Of a stretch of DNA of 64,000 nt, positions 55,160 through 63,800 are shown piece after piece. Source of the DNA: a virus; the IMG/VR virus record IMGVR_UViG_3300028392_000034, positions 84,971-148,970 of that record; one strand, given 5' to 3'. The notes beneath the pieces are model-generated. The model searched no databases. It was not told where the DNA came from and saw only the letters and a list, made by a program, of their open reading frames with translations. The translations under genes and the position numbers were made by a program. Within the stretch, counting starts at the first letter, position 1, and each line of letters begins with the position of its first letter.

Positions 55160-57436
55160 ATGCAAAACAATCCCGAAATTGAACAAATAGTCGATGCCGC
55201 AGTCAAAATGGCACGTGATAGTCATCATGAATATGTAATGACTGAACATGTGTTGTTGTCGTTAATTAAACATGATCCTTTCTGTCGTGTATTAGACAAG
55301 TTCGGCACTGACACAGGACGACTACAACAAGAGCTAGAATCTTATCTCAGTGGTATAGTCACAATAGTTGCAGCAACTCCAGTTCCACCCAAGAAAACCA
55401 ATGCGCTGGAACGTGTGTTTAATCGCGCACTAACACAGGTGCTGTTTACTGGTCGCAGAAGTGTTAGCACCTTGGATTTATACTTGGCCATAATGAGCGA
55501 GACCAATAGTCATGCACACTATTTCTTGCTTAAATTTGGAGTGAAAAAACAAGAATTTGCAGAATTTTATCAAACCAATTATAAACAAAGTGATGTTCGA
55601 CTCACTGACCAACAGGCAACAGAAATACTGGCCGAGCACTGTGTTAATTTGACTGACTTGGCCAGAGAAGATCGATTAGAGCCCATGATTGGCCGCACCG
55701 ACGAACTAGATGAAATGATCACAGTGTTGGCCCGCAAGTTCAAAGCCAATGTGCTGATGGTAGGCGATCCTGGTGTGGGTAAAACTGCCATCGTCGAAGG
55801 CCTAGCGCAGGAAATGCAGGCCAACCGTGTTCCAGCATTCCTTAAAGGACACGAACTGTGGAGTTTAGAAGTAGGAAGCCTGTTGGCTGGATCCAAGTAT
55901 CGCGGCGAGTTTGAAGAAAAGTTCAAGGCCGTTATTACTGCACTTGAAACCAAGAAAAACTGTATCTTGTTTGTGGACGAAGCACACACTATGCAAGGCG
56001 CAGGTGCCAGCAGTCAAGGCAGTTTAGACATGGCCAATATGCTTAAACCTGCCATCACTAGAGGCAATATCAAAGTGGTAGCGTCAACCACCTGGGAAGA
56101 ATACTACGAATCATTTGAAAAAGATCGTGCGTTGATGCGTCGCTTCCATCGGGTCAGCATTGATGAACCTGATGCAGTAACAACAGAGCAAATCCTTATT
56201 GGACTTAGCCCACGATTGGAATCGTTTCACAATGTGTTGATTGACACCGAAGCTATCACAGCCGCAGTTCACTTGAGTGGACGTTACATACACGATCGTA
56301 AAAATCCCGACAAATCAATTGATCTATTAGACGGTGCCTGTGCCAAGGAACGTGTACGAGATGCGGGCAATGTAACTGTCAACAAGCAAATGATCATGGA
56401 GCAATTGAGTCGAGTTACCGCGGTTCCTTTGGATCGATTGGAGAATGAACGCAGTGCCAAGATTGTTGATTTAGAAACCAACATCAAGCAAAAATTATAT
56501 GGACAAGATGCGGCAGTGGATCGTGTGCTGGAACGTGTGTATATCAACTTCAGTGGCATCGGCAATGCCAAGCGTCCTATTGCCAGTTTCTTGTTCTTGG
56601 GCCCAACTGGCACAGGTAAAACAGAGTTGGCTAAATTGCTCGGTGAGCATCTAGATATGAAACTGCTCAAGTATGATATGAGTGAATACCAAGAACGTCA
56701 TACTGTGTCGGGTCTCATTGGTGCTCCTCCAGGCTATGTGGGTTTTGAGTCCGGCACAGTGGGCGGCGGTAAACTGATCAGTGATGTAAGTAAAAATCCG
56801 TTTAGTATCTTGCTGTTTGATGAAATCGAAAAGGCACACCCTGACGTGATCAACATCATGTTGCAGATGTTGGATGAAGCACGTATTACATCAAGCAGTG
56901 GCAAAACAGTGGATCTTAAAAACTGTATCATTATTATGACATCAAACTTGGGTGCCAGAGACAATGAAAACAACAACATTGGATTTGGACAAAGTTTAGA
57001 ACGCACTGGCAGTGAAGAAAAAGCCATGAAAGAGTTCTTTAAGCCCGAGCTACGCAACCGTATTGACTGTGTGTGTAAGTTTGACAAGTTAGATACATTG
57101 GCCATCAAGAAGGTTGTGCTTAAATTTGTCGACGAACTCAAAGATAGTTTGTTAAACAAAAACATCCGGTTAAACTTGACCGAGTCAGTGATTGACATGT
57201 TGGCTGACAAAGGTTACGACAGCAAAATGGGTGCTAGACCACTGGGCCGTAAAATTGACGAATTAATCCGTGTGCCGCTTAGTAAGCGTATCTTGTTTGA
57301 TCGCCTGGACAACTGCACTATAACTGCCACAATGGTCGAAGATACTGTTGAATTTGATATTGAACCTCTGGTGCTGGCTCCTACAGTAGACAAAGACGGA
57401 TACATCGTGCTCAACCAAACAGGCGCAAATGTTTAA
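55160..57436 (+). CDS. clpA: ClpA-like AAA+ unfoldase
   Basis: 758 residues, full length for ClpA (E. coli 758). N-domain with YVMTEHVLLSLIKHDP at 23-40; first AAA+ domain with Walker A GDPGVGKT (202-209) and LFVDEAHTMQGAG; second with GPTGTGKT (481-488) and MLQMLDEARITSSSGK. IGF at 607-609 in NNIGFGQSLERTG aligns with the ClpP-binding IGL/IGF loop. It could unfold host or phage proteins and, with host ClpP, degrade them. Sits next to DnaJ, with early and late promoters. No ClpP gene visible. Confidence 0.92.
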   Translation: MQNNPEIEQIVDAAVKMARDSHHEYVMTEHVLLSLIKHDPFCRVLDKFGTDTGRLQQELESYLSGIVTIVAATPVPPKKTNALERVFNRALTQVLFTGRRSVSTLDLYLAIMSETNSHAHYFLLKFGVKKQEFAEFYQTNYKQSDVRLTDQQATEILAEHCVNLTDLAREDRLEPMIGRTDELDEMITVLARKFKANVLMVGDPGVGKTAIVEGLAQEMQANRVPAFLKGHELWSLEVGSLLAGSKYRGEFEEKFKAVITALETKKNCILFVDEAHTMQGAGASSQGSLDMANMLKPAITRGNIKVVASTTWEEYYESFEKDRALMRRFHRVSIDEPDAVTTEQILIGLSPRLESFHNVLIDTEAITAAVHLSGRYIHDRKNPDKSIDLLDGACAKERVRDAGNVTVNKQMIMEQLSRVTAVPLDRLENERSAKIVDLETNIKQKLYGQDAAVDRVLERVYINFSGIGNAKRPIASFLFLGPTGTGKTELAKLLGEHLDMKLLKYDMSEYQERHTVSGLIGAPPGYVGFESGTVGGGKLISDVSKNPFSILLFDEIEKAHPDVINIMLQMLDEARITSSSGKTVDLKNCIIIMTSNLGARDNENNNIGFGQSLERTGSEEKAMKEFFKPELRNRIDCVCKFDKLDTLAIKKVVLKFVDELKDSLLNKNIRLNLTESVIDMLADKGYDSKMGARPLGRKIDELIRVPLSKRILFDRLDNCTITATMVEDTVEFDIEPLVLAPTVDKDGYIVLNQTGANV

Positions 57437-58106
57437 ACCTGTTGTCAAAGATCGATTATTTTACAGTCAATTTGAGTATTGCGTAAGGTTTCATTTGGAA
57501 GAAGTTAGTTGTTTAAGAACTCTGGAACATGCACACATTGACAGTATGATTGAGCGTAGGATTGCCTGGCGGTCAATAAGTCAAACTATGAATAACCGAC
57601 CACTTGTGACACAATTATCCAATCAGTCAAATAAAATTACCGAAACAACAGTTAAAAATTTGCACGTATTGGCTGATGTATTATTGACTACGCCAGCAAA
57701 TTTTAAGTTGGTAGTTAGTGCGTTCACTGGGTATGTTTACGCTAACGATCGAATGTTAATTGATCAAGTGGCTAAATTACCAGGCGTGTCTTACGTTGAA
57801 TATAGTCAAGCTGTTGTGAGTCGCCCTAGAAATACAATTCAATTACGAGATCCCAAATATCAATGGCGCAGTTATTTTAAAGTAGGCAAATTAACTGCCG
57901 AGCAAAAAACTCATTTAAAAAACTTTTTAGCAAATCAGTCCGGTATTAGAATTAGTCCTGCACTAAAAAATTGGATCAATTTTAAATATACACGAACACA
58001 AGATTATTTCTTCATTGATTATAATGAACCCGTTTGGTTGACCATGTTGAGTTTGGTGGTGCCGGGACTAATAAGAAAAACATTAGAAATAATCCCGGCT
58101 AAATAG
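57429..58106 (+). CDS. Hypothetical phage protein
   Basis: 225 residues, basic, overlapping clpA by eight bases. MFKPVVKDRLFYSQFEYCVRF and HIDSMIERRIAWRSISQTM start it, followed by a strand-rich middle (NFKLVVSAFTGYVYANDR) and the end IRKTLEIIPAK. Looks like a soluble phage-specific protein. A DNA-binding or replication role is possible from the base composition, but no motif is seen. Confidence 0.7.
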   Translation: MFKPVVKDRLFYSQFEYCVRFHLEEVSCLRTLEHAHIDSMIERRIAWRSISQTMNNRPLVTQLSNQSNKITETTVKNLHVLADVLLTTPANFKLVVSAFTGYVYANDRMLIDQVAKLPGVSYVEYSQAVVSRPRNTIQLRDPKYQWRSYFKVGKLTAEQKTHLKNFLANQSGIRISPALKNWINFKYTRTQDYFFIDYNEPVWLTMLSLVVPGLIRKTLEIIPAK

Positions 58107-58112
58107 TTGACT

Positions 58113-58277
58113 ATGGCTAAAATACACGAAGAATTAGTTGTGATCAAACTATCAAAATTGATTAAAGATGCTGCCCCAGGTGGTAAACTTTCTACAGACG
58201 ATATGTTAATTGCTTTGCAAGCAATAGCAGAAGAACTGGCTGGGTCAGACATCATTGTGGAAATTCAACAAGTATGA
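58113..58277 (+). CDS. Small hypothetical protein
   Basis: 54 residues (ATG 58113, TGA 58275-58277). Helical (HEELVVIKLSKLIKDAAPGG; MLIALQAIAEELAGSD) with VVIKLSKLIKDA common to small T4-like marine phage proteins. Ends in an ATGA overlap with the next gene, which supports it. Confidence 0.7.
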   Translation: MAKIHEELVVIKLSKLIKDAAPGGKLSTDDMLIALQAIAEELAGSDIIVEIQQV

Positions 58278-58636
58278 CCGCATATACTACACAAACACTA
58301 GTGCCGTTTTTGCAACAAGGCATACCGGGCAATGGTTATGCTGGTGGCAATACGTTTGTTAGTAATGCAGTTCCTGCTGCCAACTACTACGGTGGACAAG
58401 GTGCTATTCAAACTTTAACAGCCAATGTGGCAGGTTTTCAAGGTAATATCTCCGTGGAAGCTACTTTAAATGATCTTCAAGATTCAGCACCTTGGTTTGA
58501 AATAGCCAATGTGATTGCGGCCAATGTGGCGACCCAAATTACTAGCAACACTGTAATTGGCAATTTTACTTGGCTACGAGCAACCATTACTGATTTTGCT
58601 GCCGGCAATATAAACACCGTTACTGCAGCGTATTAA
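58274..58636 (+). CDS. Small virion-type protein
   Basis: 120 residues. Gly/Asn-rich with LVPFLQQGIPGNGYAGGNTF, then TLTANVAGFQGNISVEATLND and NFTWLRATITDFAAGNINTVT, a pattern of a beta-sandwich virion protein frequent in T4-like marine phages. Overlaps the previous gene by four bases; precise location in the virion unknown. Confidence 0.75.
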   Translation: MTAYTTQTLVPFLQQGIPGNGYAGGNTFVSNAVPAANYYGGQGAIQTLTANVAGFQGNISVEATLNDLQDSAPWFEIANVIAANVATQITSNTVIGNFTWLRATITDFAAGNINTVTAAY

Positions 58637-59074
58637 ATGACAAACACTATCAGTATCTCTTTTAATTTAAACACCTCTGACAGTCGAGCTGAATTGGGGT
58701 TCGAAGCCTGGGTCGACGATGAAAAATTTGTTGATATCAATCATGTGCAAGGCCAGCAACTGATCAAAATAGACATCAACGACGCCGACGGTGATCATGA
58801 ATTGCGGCTGATATTAAAGAACAAAACGGAAACGCATACTAAAATAGATGAGCAAGGTAATATTGTGTCAGATGCAACATTGTCTATTTCCAATTTGGCA
58901 TTTGATGAAATTAAACTTGGGCATATGGTAACCAAGTTGGCCACGTATGATCACAATTTTAACGGTACAAAAGAACTGGTACAGGATCAATTCTATGGCG
59001 AAATGGGTTGTAACGGTGTAGTTGGTTTACGATTTACCACGCCTATATACCTGTGGTTGCTAGAAAACATGTAA
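58637..59074 (+). CDS. Beta-sandwich phage protein
   Basis: 145 residues directly after the previous stop. ISISFNLNTSDSRAELGFEA, LIKIDINDADGDHELRLILK and LYLWLLENM at the end suggest a carbohydrate-binding-module-like sandwich. It contains an Asp-rich loop (DINDADGDHE) that may bind calcium. Possibly a virion accessory or head fibre; function unknown. Confidence 0.7.
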   Translation: MTNTISISFNLNTSDSRAELGFEAWVDDEKFVDINHVQGQQLIKIDINDADGDHELRLILKNKTETHTKIDEQGNIVSDATLSISNLAFDEIKLGHMVTKLATYDHNFNGTKELVQDQFYGEMGCNGVVGLRFTTPIYLWLLENM

Positions 59075-59077
59075 CCA

Positions 59078-59083
59078 TAAATA
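59078..59083 (+). promoter_or_regulatory. Late promoter element, leaderless gene
   Basis: CATAAATA, then TATTACA and the ATG at 59091 (7 nt). Confidence 0.55.
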
Positions 59084-59090
59084 TATTACA

Positions 59091-59864
59091 ATGAATTATC
59101 TTGTAATATATCCTGGGCGCTTCCATCCTTTTCACCTGGGCCACATGGCCAGTTACGATTGGCTGACCAACAAGTTTGGCGAAAACAGTGTATATATTGC
59201 CAGTAGTAGTGTGCAGGCCGCAGACACAAGTCCGTTTAGTTTCGGTGACAAAGTCGCAATGATGACCAAACTGGGTGTTCCGCCCGGGCATGTGGTCAAT
59301 GTCAAAAACCCGTACCAAGCTGTAGAAATTACATCCGGCTTGTCGGCCGAAGAAAAGGCCGACACAGCACTGATATTTGCTGTCAGCGCCAAGGATGCCG
59401 AACGTTTTAACTTTGCTCCTAAAAAAGACGGATCTGCTAGTTACTTACAACCTTTGCCCGACAACGAAAAAGGCATGATGCCCATGACTCAACATGGGTA
59501 TGTTGTGGTGACTCCTACTGTGAACTTTCGAGTACGAGGTGTAGATGCCAATAGTGCTAGCCAAATTCGCAAATTGTATTTGGATGGCAACGATAGTGAT
59601 CGTGATCAAATTATAACAGACCTATATGGCACACCAGATCCAGAGCTACGAGACATGTTTGATCAACGATTAGGAGTAAATCAACCTGAAGAAGGTGTCA
59701 TATACGGACAGGAAGCAGTATTCGCCGGCGATAATCCTGTGAGTGTGATGCGTGAGCACAAGTTGGCTCGAATACAAGAAAATATTCAATGGCTAAAGAG
59801 CAAAATCAAAACCGTTAAGGACGGTCAAGACTATATTGACGAACGCAAGACTAGGAAAAAATAG
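59091..59864 (+). CDS. HxGH-type nucleotidyltransferase
   Basis: 257 residues. GRFHPFHLGHM (residues 9-19, His15-His18) is the HIGH-superfamily active site; ANSASQIRKLYL is the ISxxxIR-like second motif, and the middle segment FSFGDKVAMMTKLGV fits the family. Similar phage proteins are called nicotinamide-nucleotide or cytidylyl transferases. It also has a C-terminal extension after residue ~190. The substrate cannot be chosen. It directly precedes the glycosyltransferase gene. Confidence 0.8.
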   Translation: MNYLVIYPGRFHPFHLGHMASYDWLTNKFGENSVYIASSSVQAADTSPFSFGDKVAMMTKLGVPPGHVVNVKNPYQAVEITSGLSAEEKADTALIFAVSAKDAERFNFAPKKDGSASYLQPLPDNEKGMMPMTQHGYVVVTPTVNFRVRGVDANSASQIRKLYLDGNDSDRDQIITDLYGTPDPELRDMFDQRLGVNQPEEGVIYGQEAVFAGDNPVSVMREHKLARIQENIQWLKSKIKTVKDGQDYIDERKTRKK

Positions 59865-59878
59865 CCGTGTGTGTTATA

Positions 59879-59908
59879 CTCTATTAAATATCATACACTT
59901 TAATAGAG
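59879..59908 (+). promoter_or_regulatory. Late promoter in a perfect 10-bp dyad masking the ribosome site
   Basis: CTCTATTAAA (59879-59888) and TTTAATAGAG (59899-59908), with TAAATA overlapping the left arm at 59885-59890. The right arm holds the AGAGGA ribosome site of the gene at 59915. Late transcripts lack the left arm. Confidence 0.65.
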
Positions 59909-59914
59909 GAACTT

Positions 59915-60781
59915 ATGGCTGAAACCCAAGACGCAACACCAACAACACAAGCACCGGCATTACAGCCAGGTCAACAACAGATCCAAGTCAACGTTGACTA
60001 TTTAAAAACTACCCGTGTGCATATTTGTATGCCGTGTTATGGTGGCATGCTAACAGAATCGACATTTATGAGCTACATCAAGTGGGCCAACACTTGTCGT
60101 CAATTGGGCATTGATTGGACCATGGAAACCATGACCAATGAAAGTTTGATCAGTCGTGCTAGAAATACGCTCACAGCCAAGTTCCTGCACAACAAAGAAA
60201 GCACTCACTTGATGTTTGTTGATGCTGACATTGGTTGGGAACCCTGGCACCTGCTGGTCATGCTGAACGCACAAAAAGATGTCATTGGTGGATTATATCC
60301 AATGAAATCGTTGCCGGTCAAATGGTGTGTGAACGGATTTGATGGTGCAGAAGTGTCAGAAGACGGCACCTTACAAGAAGTCAGCAAAACTGGCACAGGT
60401 TTCATGTTGATCAAGCGTGATGTATTTGAGAAACTAAATGCTCATCCTGCTACCAAACCTTTTATCAACGACATTGGTTTGCCTGCAGAACTCAATCCTT
60501 ACATGAAAACTTACTTTGACACAGCAGTGCGCGAAAATCGCTACTACAGTGAAGACTGGACATTCTGTGAAAACTGGCGTGACATCGGCGGTAAAGTTTG
60601 GGTGGACAAACGTGTCCTGCTTAAACACACCGGAACCTACGTATTTGACTTCCAGACACAGGATCAACTTTACAAAGATCTGCATAATTTGGCCATGTCT
60701 AATGGACAAGCCCTAAGCAATACACCGCCTGCACCAGTTGAAGCCACAGTGCTAGCCTCAAGCAAGAAAAAGAAAAAATAA
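59915..60781 (+). CDS. GT-A type glycosyltransferase
   Basis: 288 residues. The core VHICMPCYGGML...FVDADIGWEPWHL contains the DxD metal site (residues ~105-107), then GGLYPMKSLPVKWC and a C-terminal half with YYSEDWTFCENWRDIG and HTGTYVF. This pattern is found in phage glycosyltransferases of the family-2-like group that modify phage DNA, capsid or host envelope. The Ala/Thr/Gln-rich first 25 residues look like a linker. Preceded by the dyad-late promoter; terminator follows. Confidence 0.85.
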   Translation: MAETQDATPTTQAPALQPGQQQIQVNVDYLKTTRVHICMPCYGGMLTESTFMSYIKWANTCRQLGIDWTMETMTNESLISRARNTLTAKFLHNKESTHLMFVDADIGWEPWHLLVMLNAQKDVIGGLYPMKSLPVKWCVNGFDGAEVSEDGTLQEVSKTGTGFMLIKRDVFEKLNAHPATKPFINDIGLPAELNPYMKTYFDTAVRENRYYSEDWTFCENWRDIGGKVWVDKRVLLKHTGTYVFDFQTQDQLYKDLHNLAMSNGQALSNTPPAPVEATVLASSKKKKK

Positions 60782-60806
60782 ATTAATTTTTGTTTGTTCT
60801 ACACAG

Positions 60807-60831
60807 GCCGCTAAGTTAGCGGCTTTTGTTT
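60807..60831 (+). terminator. Rho-independent terminator
   Basis: GCCGCTA-AGT-TAGCGGC (60807-60823), then TTTTGTTT. Confidence 0.85.
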
Positions 60832-60837
60832 ATCCGG

Positions 60838-60843
60838 TAAATA
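60838..60843 (+). promoter_or_regulatory. Late promoter element, leaderless gene
   Basis: GGTAAATA, then CTATCT and the ATG at 60850 (6 nt); no ribosome-binding site is present. Confidence 0.55.
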
Positions 60844-60849
60844 CTATCT

Positions 60850-63800
60850 ATGAACATCACGGAATTAAACTCATATAATCTTGACGACGCTGTTAAATTC
60901 AATGATCAATTGAATCCACGCTTGTGGGACAATCGTGAGCATTTGCGCCCCGAAGTGCGCGAACGCTTGCTGGAAATAGCCGACGACTTTCGTGAGTTTT
61001 TGGGTGTAACAGATCTAGCAATTAAGGACATTACCATCAGCGGATCAAATGCGGCTTATACATATACGCCCAACAGTGATATCGACCTACACTTGGTAGT
61101 AGACATGCCAGATAATCCTGTTTACCGTGAACTGTTTGATGCCAAAAAGTTTCAGTATAACGAACAACACGATATTAAAATTGGTGGCGCCGATGTAGAA
61201 CTATATGTGCAAGATGCCGACAAGCCGCACGTCAGTCAGGGCATATATTCTATACTAAACAACGACTGGTTACAGGTTCCACGTAGAGTACGGAGTGTAG
61301 TGGATGATACCAGCACCCGCAACAAGTTTGAAAAAGTTGGCCGGCAAATTGAATCGGCCATTAAGTCCGGTAATTTAAAACGCATAACACGTTTAGCGGA
61401 AAAAATTAAAAAGATGCGTCAGACTGGATTGGAAAATCACGGTGAGTTTGGTCCAGAAAATTTAGCATTTAAAATGTTGCGTAGTCAGGGTTTGATTAAA
61501 CAGTTATACGATGCCCGCAATACGGCCAAGGATAGAGAATTTAGTCTCAAAGAAAAAGCAGTTGTACCACGAACAACATATGGCTTCCGCACTCCTACTG
61601 TAGTCGAAGCTGATACAGTGGCGCTTGAAGAAGCGTCGGTACCGTCAGATGAAGCAATACTCAAAGACTTTATTGGTTTCTGTGTTGCTGAACTGAAGAT
61701 CAAATCCATGCCCACAATCAAACTGCGTCGAGATCCGCAATGGCCTGTGACACACACCACCTTTGGCCGCTACATCAATGATCAACACCTGTTGGAAGTG
61801 GCCTGGGGCGATCGTCACATCATGGATGTGCTGCGCACTGTGGCACATGAACTCACACACAAACATCAACACGAGCGTGATGGCAAGCGCATGGATAGCA
61901 CTGCTGGCGAAACTGGATCACCATGGGAAAATGAAGCCAATGCCAGAGCCGGCATACTCATGCGTGACTATGCTAGAATGCATCCAGAATACTTTGCTGT
62001 GGGCCAAGCCGATGATTTACATGCCGACGAAGTTCACGAAAGTGCATCAGGTTATATTCCTACCAAGCGGCAGGCTAAAGATCCACGCTATAGTATGGCG
62101 CTCACGGTGGACATTAAACCAGGACAAGTGGGCCGAGAAGCCAATAAATTAAAACTCAAGACCGACAGTCAAGGTCATCCACAGATAGCCAACCCCAATG
62201 GTCTGTTTGAACAGTTGGCAACAGAACTGGATCATTTCAAACAGCAAGATCTATTTGAAATCAACATGGGGAGCAAGAACCTGCGCAGAGAGGCTGCTAA
62301 AACCGGTGCCATTGCAGGCATGGAATTTGAAATGATTGTGCCCAATGTTGAAGGCAGTGGGGACGAAGATTTAGAACCTGACTATGACATGGACGAGCGT
62401 TGCCGTAGCATACAGGATGCCTATGACTTTTTCTATGATGGTGACTACAACAGTCGCCGTGATTGTGATCGTATGCGTGAAAAAATGCACGAGGACTATT
62501 TAGAGTGGTTGGATGACAAAATAGCCACGGACTGGACACGAGGTGGTGAGGAATACATTGCTGAATGGGTCAAGAACAATGTGGATGAATCTGTATGGAA
62601 TCCCGACGATTTGGCGGGTGATGCTCGCAACGAAGCCTTGGAAGAATATGCAGCCAATATTCATGCTGACCCTGATAGTAGAGACTATGAATCAGCCTAT
62701 GAAGAGTTCCGTGAAGAAAATCAAGAAAGTTATGATGAAAGCGACTGGTTGGATGATGCAGATCTAGATCGCATGAGTTATGTTGAAGGTTCATACAGTA
62801 TGAATTGGCCGCACTGGCGATCACAAGGCGGTGGCGAAGCTAACATTGAAGATGTGGCACAAGAGTTTGAAAATGCCATTGGGCGTGATGTTAGAGCCAG
62901 TGGCAACTATCATTCAGGCTCGGTGATCAGACCCAGTCCTACACAGTTGCGTTATGTGGTTGAACCCGATGGCAGTTTAGAACCGGACAATTCCGGCGAC
63001 CAAGGCTTGGAGTTTGTATCACCACCCTTGCCCATTGATGAAATACTAGGTGACCTAAACAAGGTCCGGGCCTGGGCCAAAGAATATGGTTGCTATACCA
63101 ATGATTCAACCGGCTTGCACATCAACATCTCAGTGCCCGACTATAGTAGACAGAAACTAGACTTTGTGAAACTGGCCTTGCTCATGGGCGACAATTATGT
63201 GTTGGATGCATTTGGGCGTGCCGGCAATACCTATGCCAAGTCAGCCTTGGACATTGTTAAAAAAGCCGTACGTGACAATCCTGACAATGCGGCCAAACTG
63301 TTGGACAAGATGAAGGGCAACATGGACCAGTTGGCCAGCAAGGCCATACACTCAGGTATCACCAGCAAGTATACGTCAATCAACACCAAGGACGGACACA
63401 TTGAATTCCGCTCACCCGGCGGTGACTGGTTGGATGAGAACTTTGATCAAATTGAAAACACTCTATTGCGTTTCACAGTGGCTATGAGTGCGGCACTTGA
63501 TCCTGATGCATACCGCCAAGAATATTTGACTAAACTATACAAGTTGTTGAGCGACGGTAACAAAGATGTTGACACTATCCGATACTTCAGTGACTATGTG
63601 GCTGGCAAGATTCCCAAAGCTGCACTGAGAAGCTTTGTCAAACAAGCACAACTACAACGCAATATCAAGCGTGGCAAGCATGACGGCCAAAAAATGTGGT
63701 GGAAAGTTTACAAATACGGCAAGAATGCTGGCCAATATAGTTACACAGTGGAAGTGGTTGCTACCTCAGAAGAAGAAGCCAAACAGAAGGCTGCAAAAGA

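Noticed and set aside
55579-57210. Several antisense frames over clpA
   Set aside because: Shadows of a gene with full ClpA motifs; no independent evidence.
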